This document shows, piece after piece, positions 34,437 through 42,967 of a stretch of 64,000 nucleotides of DNA (positions are counted from its first letter, which is position 1; each line of letters opens with the position of its first letter). Below the pieces are notes generated by a model, which worked only from the letters and a program-made list of their open reading frames with translations, did not search any database and was not told the DNA's origin. The translations under genes and the position numbers were made by a program. The stretch covers positions 194,477-258,476 of the forward strand of contig NZ_DS989904.1 in assembly GCF_000155595.1 (NCBI RefSeq), written 5' to 3'. The stretch is from Synechococcus sp. PCC 7335. Its GTDB lineage: Bacteria > Cyanobacteriota > Cyanobacteriia > Phormidesmidales > Phormidesmidaceae.

Positions 34437-36356
34437 CTAGCTGTCATCTTCAGTTAGTAAAAGTAGCCGTAGCGGATCTAAGCGGACTTGCCAGGGAAAG
34501 GGCTGATCTTTTAGCCAGCGCCACTTTTCTTTGAACACTTCTGCTTGCAAATGGTAGTCTTGTTCTCCCTTAGAAGGATGATGCAGCTTCAGGTAGAGCG
34601 TCATCCGGTGGGGGGTTTCACTGGTGGCAGCTAGCCAACAGTCAAAGGTGTTTGGGAAGCTGTTTGGCAAAGACGAGGACTCCGATTCTCTTAAGAACGT
34701 AATTTGATGGGCGCGGATGCCCACTTGAGTCAGATTAGCGGCAACAGGCTCAACGGTTTCAAGCCGGCACTGCCAGCGCCGAGCTTCGATGGTTTTCTCG
34801 TTGATGGCAACAGCGGGAGAGAAGTTTTTGCAGCCAGTGAGCTGGGCAACTCGAACCGTTCGAGGCTGTTCAAAAATGTCATGCTTAGGACTATGAGCGA
34901 TCAGGTTGCCCTGGTTGAGGATTAATAGCTGGTGGCAAATTCGATAGGCTTCTTCTAGATTATGAGTCACTAACAAGGTGATGCCGTGATAGCGCCGTAG
35001 ACGAAGGCTGAGCTGCTGTTCGATTTGGCTACGTAGATGGGTATCTAGCGCAGAGAAGGGTTCGTCTAGTAGCAGCGCTTCGGGCTCATTGGCTAAAGCT
35101 CTAGCAAGGGCGACGCGCTGTTGTTGCCCGCCAGAAAGCTCGTGAGGGTAGCGTTGAGCTAGAGATTCTAGCTGAACGGCGGCGAGCTGTTGGCCAACGG
35201 CAGCTCTGATCTGAGTGGGGGATAGCTTTTGTGGTAGACCAAAGGCGACGTTTTGAGCGATGGTGAGATGGGGAAAGAGCGCGTAGTTTTGGAAGAGAAT
35301 GCCAACTTTGCGATCGCAGCTTGGTAGATTTATCCCTTGCTTAGAATCAAATAGCACCCGACCATTCAGCACAATTCGACCCGAATCCGGTGTCTCAATT
35401 CCAGCAATGCATCGCAAGATCAGGCTTTTCCCCGCCCCAGATGCGCCCAAAAAACCCAATGGCTCTTGCTCGTTAGCCACGAAGTTAACAGTGAGCTTGT
35501 AGCTGGATAAGTGCTTGCAGATATTGACTTCTAAATGGGGCTGGGAGTGCGGCGTCGGAGATATAGCGGTGATTTGTCCTTCGCTGCTCGGTGCTTGTTC
35601 AATCGGTGCTTGTTCAAGTCGACGCGAAGATTGGTTGAGTCTTTGGTTAAATCGCCGATCGAATAACTGCTCAAATAGTTTCTTAAAGAAACTATGCTGG
35701 TATAGCCGACGGTTGGCCGAGCTATTGACCACCAAAATTCCACCTAATGATATTCCTAGAACCAGCGCTGACCAAAAGGCGGCTTCACGAAAGTTCCCGC
35801 TCTCCACGGCAAAATAAATCGCCATCGGCAGCGTTTGGGTGCGGCCCGGAATGTTGCCAGCTAGCATAAGCGTAGCGCCGAATTCTCCTAACGCCCGGGC
35901 AAATGCTAGGGTGAGACCTGCGAGCAGTCCGGGAAGAGAGAGCGGCAGCGTAATCCGAAAGAAAACGGTCTGTTCTGAAGCGCCAAGGGTGCTGGCGGCT
36001 TGCTGTAGGCGGCTATCGATCTGCTCAAAGGCGCTCAGCGTGGTTTTGTACATCAAGGGGAAGGCAACCACTGTTGCGGTCAGCACCGCCGCGTACCAGG
36101 TAAAAACAATATTGATACCGGTGTAAGACAATAGAGTGCCAAGTGGCCCATTTCTACCCAATAGCAGCAGCAGCAGAAAGCCCAATACCGTCGGTGGCAG
36201 CACCATCGGCGCGAGGAAAAGACCTTCTAAGAGCGATCGCCATCTTCCCCGATACCGCTGCATGAAGTGAGCCGCCACGATGCCTAATATTCCAGTGATC
36301 AGTGTGGCGATCGCTGCAATTCGCAAAGATATCCACAGCGGAGAGAAATCAATCAT
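34437..36356 (-). CDS. modBC: Fused molybdate ABC transporter permease/ATPase ModBC
   Basis: This 639-residue fusion joins ModB (about 1-215, five or six helices, EFGATLMLAGNIPGRTQTLP) to ModC. The ATPase part (about 275-490) has Walker A GASGAGKS, signature LSGGQQQRVALARAL and Walker B LLLDEPFSALD. The last 130 residues are a TOBE/Mop-like region. The linker holds a 15-bp tandem duplication (35589-35618; EQAPIEQAPS). Fused ModBC is common in cyanobacteria. It starts 9 bp after modA and is last of the minus-strand nif run. Molybdate is needed for FeMo-cofactor. It converges with ferritin. Confidence 0.94.
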   Translation of the reverse strand: MIDFSPLWISLRIAAIATLITGILGIVAAHFMQRYRGRWRSLLEGLFLAPMVLPPTVLGFLLLLLLGRNGPLGTLLSYTGINIVFTWYAAVLTATVVAFPLMYKTTLSAFEQIDSRLQQAASTLGASEQTVFFRITLPLSLPGLLAGLTLAFARALGEFGATLMLAGNIPGRTQTLPMAIYFAVESGNFREAAFWSALVLGISLGGILVVNSSANRRLYQHSFFKKLFEQLFDRRFNQRLNQSSRRLEQAPIEQAPSSEGQITAISPTPHSQPHLEVNICKHLSSYKLTVNFVANEQEPLGFLGASGAGKSLILRCIAGIETPDSGRIVLNGRVLFDSKQGINLPSCDRKVGILFQNYALFPHLTIAQNVAFGLPQKLSPTQIRAAVGQQLAAVQLESLAQRYPHELSGGQQQRVALARALANEPEALLLDEPFSALDTHLRSQIEQQLSLRLRRYHGITLLVTHNLEEAYRICHQLLILNQGNLIAHSPKHDIFEQPRTVRVAQLTGCKNFSPAVAINEKTIEARRWQCRLETVEPVAANLTQVGIRAHQITFLRESESSSLPNSFPNTFDCWLAATSETPHRMTLYLKLHHPSKGEQDYHLQAEVFKEKWRWLKDQPFPWQVRLDPLRLLLLTEDDS

Positions 36357-36365
36357 CTTTGAAGG

Positions 36366-37193
36366 TTAAAGCCTATCGAAGCCAAATTCTACAAACGTCG
36401 ACTGGATCTGTTCACTCAGCAGAAAGTCAATAAAAGTTTGAGCGGCTTCAGGCTCGGCAGTGTCTTCTACCGCTGCGACCGGATAGACAATCGGTGAGTG
36501 GCTGTCTTTTGGCACAGTACTGAGCACTTTCACTTTCTCAGAAAGCGCCGCATCGGTAGCGTAGACGATCCCTAGCTCGGCGTTACCGCTTTCGACAGCG
36601 CCAAGCACATTTCGTACGGTATTTCCAAAGACAAACTTAGACTGTAACGGTTCTAACAACTGGAAATTCTTTAGGGCCTGTTGTGCATACTGTCCAGCCG
36701 GTACACTGCGAAATTCTCCTACCGCCAAGCGATTGACCAGAGGGTCGATTTTGTCACTATCTAGTTGAGATATCTCAGTGATAGCTAGCTGAGAGTCAAC
36801 AGGTGCAATCAGCACCAGACTGTTGGCCAGTACATCCTGGCGAGAGGATGAGTCAATCAGACTTTTTGCTGCTAACTTATCCATTTTCTCCGTGGCCGCT
36901 GAAAAGAAAACATCAGCAGGCGCACCTTGTGCAATTTGCTGTTGAAGTGCGCCAGAAGAGCCAAAGTTGTACTCAATAGCGATGTTGGGATATGCCTGGC
37001 TAAACTGCGGGATGATCGCGTCTAGCGCATCTTGTAGGCTAGCTGCTGCTGAAACTGTAATTGTTGTAACGCTTGGGTGAGCAGTAGACGAGACATTTGA
37101 GGTAGTGGCCAAGGGCAGCCCCGTACAGGCACTCAATATGAAGGAGGCGATCAGTCCGACTAAAAAGGGTGGAACAAATTGGCGACGCTTCAT
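36366..37193 (-). CDS. modA: Molybdate-binding lipoprotein ModA
   Basis: From the ATG at 37193 (MKRRQFVPPFLVG) the product is 275 residues. An in-frame start 14 codons earlier would put charged residues before the signal and is rejected. A signal peptide with lipobox LSAC (Cys about 23) indicates a lipid-anchored periplasmic protein. Binding-protein features are VSAAASLQDALDAI, FNFGSSGALQQQI-like GSSGALQQQIAQGAPADVFF and AELGIVYATDA, typical of ModA. It lies directly before modBC. Confidence 0.94.
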   Translation of the reverse strand: MKRRQFVPPFLVGLIASFILSACTGLPLATTSNVSSTAHPSVTTITVSAAASLQDALDAIIPQFSQAYPNIAIEYNFGSSGALQQQIAQGAPADVFFSAATEKMDKLAAKSLIDSSSRQDVLANSLVLIAPVDSQLAITEISQLDSDKIDPLVNRLAVGEFRSVPAGQYAQQALKNFQLLEPLQSKFVFGNTVRNVLGAVESGNAELGIVYATDAALSEKVKVLSTVPKDSHSPIVYPVAAVEDTAEPEAAQTFIDFLLSEQIQSTFVEFGFDRL

Positions 37194-37290
37194 AGTTTTG
37201 TGGGTGTACGGGAACTGTATTAGACCAAAAAACATTAGACAAAAAACGTGATCGCATTCTGTTTAAACAGATGGCTCCAACGCCATTGTC

Positions 37291-37320
37291 AAATCTGGGC
37301 TAAATCTGGGCTAAATCTGG
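37291..37320. repeat. 11-bp tandem repeat, nearly three copies, at a stop codon
   Basis: AAATCTGGGCT is repeated at 37291, 37302 and 37313 (last unit 8 bp). On the minus strand this spans the last codons and stop of the 115-aa protein. It is one of many short tandem duplications in the window. Confidence 0.7.
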
Positions 37321-37647
37321 CGATGCATTAGCGATCACCTCTTCTGTTTCTGGTGAATCTACTGCTGCGCTTGGAGCCGAGGCTTGATCTGCTGGGTAGA
37401 GCCCAAGTTGGTGACTTAGCTCGCGGGCGATAAACACGAGAAATTTAGCCGAGTCAGGATTGTCGTGATGGGCAAAATAGCTGGCGGCTCTCATAAGTGC
37501 TTGAACAAACTCTCCATTGAGCAGGTCAGGTTCGCTATTAAGGATCTCAGGTTCTTTTCCATTAGGGCACTGCAGCAGCCGATCAATCAATCTCAAATGG
37601 CGAAATTGAAGCGAGTCTTTTTCGGACGTATTCGATGAGTCTGTCAT
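37300..37647 (-). CDS. Small helical protein of unknown function at the end of the nif run
   Basis: With the ATG at 37647 the product is 115 residues (a TTG at 37683 is less likely). The core FRHLRLIDRLLQCPNGKEPE and ILNSEPDLLNGEFVQALMRAA resembles a helical module found at the start of many cyanobacterial proteins (CP.G.E..IL...P.LL). Its role is unknown. The C-terminus is Ala/Ser/Asp-rich, and the stop falls inside an 11-bp repeat in three copies (37291-37320), so the stop itself lies in a duplicated unit. It sits between cysK and modA on the same strand. Confidence 0.6.
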   Translation of the reverse strand: MTDSSNTSEKDSLQFRHLRLIDRLLQCPNGKEPEILNSEPDLLNGEFVQALMRAASYFAHHDNPDSAKFLVFIARELSHQLGLYPADQASAPSAAVDSPETEEVIANASPDLAQI

Positions 37648-37726
37648 AGGAATTCTAGGAGGGATAGGGTCCAAGCTAAACAACGTTAAATAACCGAGCT
37701 AAATGGCTAAACGCTAAATGACTAAA

Positions 37727-38731
37727 CTAAACAGCAGAATTAGTCGCTAAATATTCGAGCGGTAAGCTATCGGGGATTAAAGAAGGAGAAGCAGGTTCTA
37801 AGTCCTTGAATAAGACAGTACTGAGGTAGCGCTCTCCAAAGCTAGGCTGTACCATCACAATTAGCTTGTCAGCGTTTTCAGCTCGCTTACCGACTTGAAT
37901 CGCAGCAGCCAGAGCGGCTCCGGTAGAAATTCCAGAAAGAAGACCTTCTTCTCGGGCCAGTCGACGGCTAAAAGAAATGGCCGCTTCGTCAGTAACGCTC
38001 ACAACTTCATCAATGAGATCAACGCGCAGAATATCTGGAACAAAGCCAGCGCCGATCCCCTGAATTTTGTGCGGGCCTGAGCTGCCCCCTGAGAGCACAG
38101 GGCTGTTCTCTGGTTCTACCGCGATCGCCTGAAAACTCTCCTTTAGAGTCTTTAGCCGCTCAGCTACGCCGGTGATTGTTCCACCTGTGCCCACACCGGC
38201 TACAACAATATCGACTTGACCGTCGGTATCAGACCAAATCTCTTCAGCGGTTGTCTCCTGGTGAATTTGAGGATTAGCAGGGTTCTTAAACTGTTGAGGA
38301 ACAAAGGCATTGGAAAGCTGAGTAGCAATCTCTTCAGCTGCGGCGATCGCTCCACCCATCCCTTGATTTCCCGGCGTCAACACCAGCTCTGCGCCGTAAG
38401 CTTTTAGCATCGCGCGCCGCTCTGTGCTCATAGTCTCAGGCATCGTTAGGATCAGTCGATAGCCCCTTGCCGCCGCCACCATCGCTAGACCAATACCCGT
38501 ATTGCCAGAAGTCGGCTCTACTAGAACTGTTTCCCCAGGCGTGATCGTACCTGCGCGTTCGGCCGCCTCGATCATATTGGCTCCGACCCTATCCTTGACA
38601 GAGGCCGCAGGATTCATTCCTTCTAGCTTGACTAAGATTTGAGCTAAGCAGCCTTCCGACTGAGGAATGCGGTTGAGCTGTACTAGCGGGGTACGGCCAA
38701 TCAGCCCAGTCACATCTTTGGCAACTCTCAT
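37727..38731 (-). CDS. cysK: Cysteine synthase (O-acetylserine sulfhydrylase) CysK
   Basis: From the ATG at 38731 ([20 protein letters not shown]) the product is 334 residues; an earlier in-frame start adds 15 residues of no family match. The PLP lysine is in [15 protein letters not shown], the substrate loop is [20 protein letters not shown] and the phosphate loop is [15 protein letters not shown]. It makes cysteine from O-acetylserine and sulfide. In the nif run it could supply cysteine for NifS. No cysE/nifP is visible in the window. Confidence 0.93.
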   Translation of the reverse strand: MRVAKDVTGLIGRTPLVQLNRIPQSEGCLAQILVKLEGMNPAASVKDRVGANMIEAAERAGTITPGETVLVEPTSGNTGIGLAMVAAARGYRLILTMPETMSTERRAMLKAYGAELVLTPGNQGMGGAIAAAEEIATQLSNAFVPQQFKNPANPQIHQETTAEEIWSDTDGQVDIVVAGVGTGGTITGVAERLKTLKESFQAIAVEPENSPVLSGGSSGPHKIQGIGAGFVPDILRVDLIDEVVSVTDEAAISFSRRLAREEGLLSGISTGAALAAAIQVGKRAENADKLIVMVQPSFGERYLSTVLFKDLEPASPSLIPDSLPLEYLATNSAV

Positions 38732-38841
38732 TGGATATCTCCTATTTATAAGTTCTACGTACTTGATAGAACACAATCAGCGATTGATGCTGTTAATTCA
38801 AAATTAAGCGGTGAAAGGTGATATAAGCGCGGCTAATCTAG

Positions 38842-39528
38842 CTAAGTGGGTAGCTGTCGCCTGGCAACAATGTTGAAAAGATGCCAGTACTTTTCTTCTG
38901 CAAGTGCGGTTTTACCTGGATGTTCCTCTTCATCTAATAGCTCTATGTCGAAGGGGAGCAGCAGCTGTTCTACTTGCGATCGCGTATGGTGGCTGCGGTT
39001 GGGATAGGTTCTCCAATCATCGCGATCACCAAACAAATGACCGCAGAATCGTCCGCCCGGTCGCAGCGCCGTTACGATCTTCTCCCATAGCGTAGGAAAA
39101 TAGTCTGGTGGACAGAACGGTAGACAAAAACTAGCGTTGATCAAATCGACGTTATTAGGGAGATCTAGCGTTTCAAATCTCTGTATCTGTGTAGTTAGAA
39201 GCGTAAGATCGGCATCCTGACGCTGTCGTAGCTGACCGATTGCCTCCGGCTCACCGTCAATTCCCAAAACCGACCAGTTTCTTTGCAGTAGCTCTACCGT
39301 GTCGCGCCCATTGCCACAGCCCAAATCGACTGCAAACCCAATGGGTTCGTCCGATCGCGGTTTATCTGCTATCGGCGGTGATAATTCAGCTGCGAAGGCA
39401 TCTAACGCCATCACCAGCGTTTCTCTGGGTGGACGAGCTGCTACCGCCTGGTAGTAATCATTCCACGAGTGATGAGGTGATAGCTGCGGTGATCGCACAG
39501 CCTCACTCAGGTCGGTTTTGGGTTCCAT
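38842..39528 (-). CDS. SAM-dependent methyltransferase (class I, TehB-like)
   Basis: The ATG at 39528 has GGAG upstream and gives 228 residues; a longer frame to 39630 would overlap the flavodoxin gene. The SAM-binding motif I is FAVDLGCGNGRDTVELLQRN (about 75-95), with later motifs VLGIDGEPEAI and NNVDLINASFCLPFCP. The fold is class I; it resembles TehB/thiopurine-type enzymes, and the substrate is unknown. The gene is 56 bp after flavodoxin in the nif run. A link to metal or sulfur chemistry is conceivable but not shown. Confidence 0.75.
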   Translation of the reverse strand: MEPKTDLSEAVRSPQLSPHHSWNDYYQAVAARPPRETLVMALDAFAAELSPPIADKPRSDEPIGFAVDLGCGNGRDTVELLQRNWSVLGIDGEPEAIGQLRQRQDADLTLLTTQIQRFETLDLPNNVDLINASFCLPFCPPDYFPTLWEKIVTALRPGGRFCGHLFGDRDDWRTYPNRSHHTRSQVEQLLLPFDIELLDEEEHPGKTALAEEKYWHLFNIVARRQLPT

Positions 39529-39584
39529 GCCGTTCTCCTCCAAGCCACTCAGCATCAAGATCCTAGAACAATGAGATCCTATAA

Positions 39585-40115
39585 CTAGGTTGCCAGAGCT
39601 GGAATATCGTTGCTCAACAGCGCCAGCCAATCTGTGATCCGCTGATCTGTTTTGTCGCTTTCATTCACTTCATCAAGCGGCAGACCAACAAACTTCCCAT
39701 CTCGAATGGACGAGGAGTGTTCGAAGGAATAGTCTTCAGCAGAAACAGCACCGACTAGCTTGGCGCCAAGAGCTTTGAACTGGTCATAGAGCGTGCCCAA
39801 AGCACCCACAAAATGCTTGCCATGCCCAGTACAGTCACCTGCACCAAATATAGCAATTGTTTTGCCAGAGAAATCAGGCTTGTCAATCTCCATATCAAAT
39901 AGCGGTTCACGCCAATCGTTTTGGACTTCGCCAGCGCCCCAGGTAGAGCAGCCTAGCAGTAGATAATCGTATTTCAGCAGATCATCTACATCGTCAAAGT
40001 CCTCTTCCATACTGTACAAATCACAGAGATCTTCACCAATTTCAGCCTGAATCTTCTCTGCGATTTCTTCTGTCACACCAGAGGTGCTGCCATAAAAAAT
40101 TCCAATGTTTGCCAT
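39585..40115 (-). CDS. Long-chain flavodoxin (NifF/IsiB type)
   Basis: This 176-residue FMN protein has the phosphate loop GSTSGVTEEIAEKI and FMN-contacting segments CSTWGAGEVQNDW and GAGDCTGHGKHF. The 20-residue loop in the last strand marks the long-chain type. It carries low-potential electrons; its position in the nif run suggests donation to NifH, with PFOR (8960-12610) as a possible reductant. The name nifF is by role and context; IsiB is the usual cyanobacterial name under iron limitation. Confidence 0.92.
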   Translation of the reverse strand: MANIGIFYGSTSGVTEEIAEKIQAEIGEDLCDLYSMEEDFDDVDDLLKYDYLLLGCSTWGAGEVQNDWREPLFDMEIDKPDFSGKTIAIFGAGDCTGHGKHFVGALGTLYDQFKALGAKLVGAVSAEDYSFEHSSSIRDGKFVGLPLDEVNESDKTDQRITDWLALLSNDIPALAT

Positions 40116-40196
40116 TTTTAGTGACTCCTATTATTACAAACTTTTCATTACAAACTTTTGACACAACTCGCGATATAGCTATTCCAAAGGCCCCGC

Positions 40197-40451
40197 TCAG
40201 TAAGCGCGAGTACGAACATAAATAGCCTGAATCATAGCTTGAGTAAGCGCTACCGAATCTGAATGAGTCCGAACAACAAATCGAGGGAATCGCTGCTCTA
40301 AGGTAATAGGCGTACCTGGCGACAATCCTAGTCGTCTGATCTGGTCAGCAACTGTTGGGTCAGTATTGTCACGGACTCTAGCTATCACCCCCCGTTCGCC
40401 CACATGTAGCAAGCTCAAAGCAGCGCCTGAAACAGTAAAACCAGTAAACAT
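40197..40451 (-). CDS. Single-domain FeoA-like protein
   Basis: This 84-residue protein is one SH3-like FeoA domain (LLHVGERGVIARVRDNTDPT then QIRRLGLSPGTPITLEQ). It sits between fdxH and flavodoxin in the nif run, as in other cyanobacterial nif clusters. It is distinct from the two-domain FeoA at 30238. It may assist iron delivery; no FeoB is adjacent. A short leader (about 15 residues) precedes the domain. Confidence 0.82.
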   Translation of the reverse strand: MFTGFTVSGAALSLLHVGERGVIARVRDNTDPTVADQIRRLGLSPGTPITLEQRFPRFVVRTHSDSVALTQAMIQAIYVRTRAY

Positions 40452-40502
40452 AGATAGTCTCTAACCTGATGAGATGGACTCAGAAAAACTAGCTGGTAAG
40501 AC

Positions 40503-40805
40503 CTAAATCAAGTAGGCTTCCATATGAGTTTTGATTGTTAAATCTGAGCGGGGATAGCTGGTACATAGCAGCGCAAATCCCTTCTCAATTTGCTCGTCTT
40601 CTAGAAAAGACTGATCTTCTTGATCGACTTCACCTTCAACAATTTTGCCAACGCAGCTAGAACAGGCTCCGGCCCGGCAAGTGTAGGGCAAATCGATATC
40701 ATTCTCTTCTGCGGCATCAAGAATATAGGCGTCATCTTCTACGGGGATGGTGACGTCGATCTTCCGCTTCTTATTGATCAAACGAACTTGATACGTAGTC
40801 ATCAT
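40503..40805 (-). CDS. fdxH: [2Fe-2S] ferredoxin FdxH
   Basis: From ATG 40805 (AGGAG upstream; a second ATG at 40802) the product is 100 residues. The plant-type cluster motif is [20 protein letters not shown] followed by LLCTSYP. FdxH is the nitrogenase-associated ferredoxin and an electron donor to NifH. It follows hesB by 64 bp. An open frame runs further upstream, but the extra residues do not match the family. Confidence 0.95.
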   Translation of the reverse strand: MMTTYQVRLINKKRKIDVTIPVEDDAYILDAAEENDIDLPYTCRAGACSSCVGKIVEGEVDQEDQSFLEDEQIEKGFALLCTSYPRSDLTIKTHMEAYLI

Positions 40806-40869
40806 TAAGTCTCCTAATAGATTCGAGTTACAGTATTCAATTGATAGATTGCGCTCAAATGTAAAGGCT

Positions 40870-41235
40870 TTAAGTACAGGGCACGCCTTCTGGGCCACAG
40901 TCACCAGCTTGGAAAGACTTCCCGCAGCCGCAAGTATCCGTAGCATTAGGATTAGTAAACTTAAAGCCGCTTTCTAGCAAACTGTCGATGTAGTCAACAA
41001 CCACGCCATCTAGCAAAGGCGAACTTTTTGGATCAACAAAGACTTTCAGACTGCCTACTTCCGTTATCTCATCTTCGGGATTAGGAGCATTAGCAATCTT
41101 GATATCGTATTCGTAGCCGTTGCAGCCACCATCCTTAACAGCAAATCGAACGCCTCTAGTTGAGGCAGAGCCAGCAGTACTACGAACAAAGGTACGTAGC
41201 CTCAGCTCGGCTAGTTCAGTGAGTGTAACGGTCAT
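40870..41235 (-). CDS. hesB: HesB/IscA-type Fe-S assembly protein
   Basis: With the ATG at 41235 the product is 121 residues. It has the A-type carrier pattern: [12 protein letters not shown] (first Cys ligand) and TCGCGKSF (CGC pair). The protein carries or transfers Fe-S clusters during nitrogenase maturation. The start overlaps the end of the 120-aa membrane protein gene by 20 bp, so the two are probably coupled. Extra cysteines at the C-terminus ([10 protein letters not shown]) are common in HesB of nif clusters. Confidence 0.93.
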   Translation of the reverse strand: MTVTLTELAELRLRTFVRSTAGSASTRGVRFAVKDGGCNGYEYDIKIANAPNPEDEITEVGSLKVFVDPKSSPLLDGVVVDYIDSLLESGFKFTNPNATDTCGCGKSFQAGDCGPEGVPCT

Positions 41236-41578
41236 AAGATTTTCCTCGAGGGTATGTTTGTAGATAAGATCGTGAGTACTTTGGTAAGTATCGAGGGCAA
41301 GCAGAATATTGAGGACAGGCAGAATATTGGGCACAAGACTGCCGAGAACAGGCGTCGCGCTCTCTAAGGAGCCTATGCTTTTCAACAATCACTGGATAGA
41401 GCATGACGGTTAATAAGATAAGACTTTTGACTAAAGCAGAAGCCGTTATGAGTCCTACAATTAGACAAGTCACACTCGCCAGACCTGCTAGAACGCGACT
41501 AACCTCATTGGGATGCACTTGGGCCCATCGTAAAGAAACACCTGCAAAGCAGAGAAAGGCAAAGGTTAGTAAAGACAT
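41216..41578 (-). CDS. Small membrane protein of unknown function between hesA and hesB
   Basis: This 120-residue protein starts with ATG 41578, 30 bp after hesA, and overlaps hesB by 20 bp. Two hydrophobic helices lie at about 1-20 (MSLLTFAFLCFAGVSLRWA) and 28-62 (VLAGLASVTCLIVGLITAS). The C-terminal 55 residues are polar, Cys/Tyr/Arg-rich and include a repeat QYSACPQYSACPRY encoded by an 18-bp tandem duplication (41301-41336). I do not recognise a family. Tight packing in the operon and an ATG support it as a real gene; the repeat-rich tail may be poorly conserved. Thylakoid or plasma membrane localisation is inferred. Confidence 0.55.
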   Translation of the reverse strand: MSLLTFAFLCFAGVSLRWAQVHPNEVSRVLAGLASVTCLIVGLITASALVKSLILLTVMLYPVIVEKHRLLRERDACSRQSCAQYSACPQYSACPRYLPKYSRSYLQTYPRGKSYDRYTH

Positions 41579-41608
41579 AGGTCATAAGGGAAAATCGACA
41601 ACAGAATG

Positions 41609-42379
41609 TCAAAGAGCGCCGCAAACAGCACAGTCTGGGTCGTGGTAGGCATGGCGCTTGTTAAAGTCAGCGCGGGCTAAATCCATCGTTAGAAGCTGGC
41701 CCAATAAGGGTTCACCCAGTCCCGTGATAAGTTTGATAGCCTCTAGCGCAGCAAGGCAGGCAAGCGTACCAGAAACAGCACCGAGGACGCCAAATCCCCA
41801 ACGATCCCAAGTGGGTTTTTCAGGAAAAAGACAGGTGAGACAGGGCGTTTTGCCCGGTACGATAGTGGTTAGGTAGGCTTCCATACTGTTCATAGCAGCC
41901 TCTATCATCGGTTTGCGTTGGCGTACGCAAGCGCCATTTAATAAGTCTCTTTCTGTAAAGTCAAAAGCACAGTCAAGGGCAATATCCGCATGCTGCAAGA
42001 GGCTCTCAATGTTGTTGTCTGTCACATATTCACAGACTGCCTCAATCTCAATGTCAGGATTGAGCTTTGAAAGAGTTTCTTTTGCTTTGAATACCCGAGG
42101 GGAGCCTACCCAGTCATCGGTCATGAGTACTTGACGGTTGAGATCGTCTCGTTGAAGATCGCCGCCTCTAACTAAGATGAGCTTGCCGACACCTGCTACT
42201 GCTAAATACAGCGCTGCTGTTCCGCCTAGTCCGCCAACGCCTGTGACTAGCGCCGTTGTGTTCTTCAGTTGGCGCTGCCCGGCTTCACCGAGTCCTGGCA
42301 GCATCATCTGGCGGCGATAGCGTTCAAGCTCGGTCGATGTGAACGTAGTGGATTCTAGCAAGGTAGGTGTCGGCAACAT
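41609..42379 (-). CDS. hesA: HesA, ThiF/MoeB-like adenylyltransferase of the nif cluster
   Basis: This 256-residue E1-like protein has the nucleotide-binding GVGGLGGTAALYLAVAGVGK and RDDLNRQVLM segment. A cysteine pair PCLTC and C-terminal DPDCAVC form the usual zinc site. HesA is conserved in cyanobacterial nif clusters and thought to help FeMo-cofactor or cluster assembly. It starts 2 bp after nifW and precedes the small membrane protein and hesB. Confidence 0.93.
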   Translation of the reverse strand: MLPTPTLLESTTFTSTELERYRRQMMLPGLGEAGQRQLKNTTALVTGVGGLGGTAALYLAVAGVGKLILVRGGDLQRDDLNRQVLMTDDWVGSPRVFKAKETLSKLNPDIEIEAVCEYVTDNNIESLLQHADIALDCAFDFTERDLLNGACVRQRKPMIEAAMNSMEAYLTTIVPGKTPCLTCLFPEKPTWDRWGFGVLGAVSGTLACLAALEAIKLITGLGEPLLGQLLTMDLARADFNKRHAYHDPDCAVCGAL

Positions 42380-42381
42380 GA

Positions 42382-42702
42382 TTATGACTCCACTTCGATA
42401 TCTGAGAGCATAACAACGTTTTTGGGCGTGTCTTTAAACACTTTGAACAGCTTTTGCTCTACTGAGGAAGAGGTGAGAAATAGGTCGTAAGCGGTTTGCA
42501 GCGATCGCCTGTAGTCAGTCAAGATCTGCTCGTCGCTTTGACCTTTGTCAACTGCTTGCACAAGTTCTGAAAACTTTCGCAGAATATGCAAACGATTGAT
42601 GTTCAACATTTGAGGATCATAGGATAGACCAAAAAAGTCAAAGTACTCTTCTGCATCTTTTAGACGGTTGAATTGGGAGAGTGTTTTTGTCAAAGTTCTC
42701 AC
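42382..42702 (-). CDS. nifW: Nitrogenase-stabilising protein NifW
   Basis: This 106-residue protein has the NifW pattern FNRLKDAEEYFDFFGLSYDP then VNRLHILRKF-like NRLHILRKFSEL. NifW helps protect or mature the MoFe protein. Its ATG overlaps the stop of the preceding gene by 4 bp (ATGA type). Confidence 0.94.
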   Translation of the reverse strand: MRTLTKTLSQFNRLKDAEEYFDFFGLSYDPQMLNINRLHILRKFSELVQAVDKGQSDEQILTDYRRSLQTAYDLFLTSSSVEQKLFKVFKDTPKNVVMLSDIEVES

Positions 42703-42920
42703 GAGGTCGCCTCCAAAGTAGTGAGCTGTTGTCTTAAATCAAGAAGCTGGCAGTAGATATCGTAAGTACGAGCGGCCGCTTCAGGAAGCTGGTCAAGATC
42801 GGCGGGTAGCCCTTCAGCAATATCGTGCAGATCCATCTTCATTTGGCCTGCTTTGCTATTGAGCTTGCGAATCTTTTTTTTGAGCGCTTCGAGTTCGGTA
42901 GGAGCAATTGTCTCAGGCAT
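42699..42920 (-). CDS. CCE_0567-family small helical metalloprotein
   Basis: From the ATG at 42920 (MPETIAPTELEALKKKIRKL) the product is 73 residues, a helical hairpin with LNSKAGQMKMDLHDIAEGLP. This matches small proteins found beside nifX-nifW in diazotrophs (CCE_0567/DUF683 type), which bind iron in some reports. An in-frame start at 42980 would overlap the DUF269 gene. The role is unknown; the 4-bp overlap with nifW implies coupling. Confidence 0.85.
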   Translation of the reverse strand: MPETIAPTELEALKKKIRKLNSKAGQMKMDLHDIAEGLPADLDQLPEAAARTYDIYCQLLDLRQQLTTLEATS

Positions 42921-42967
42921 GGGAAGGAACGATGAATGATGAACAAGATGTGAATAGGTTGATCGAT

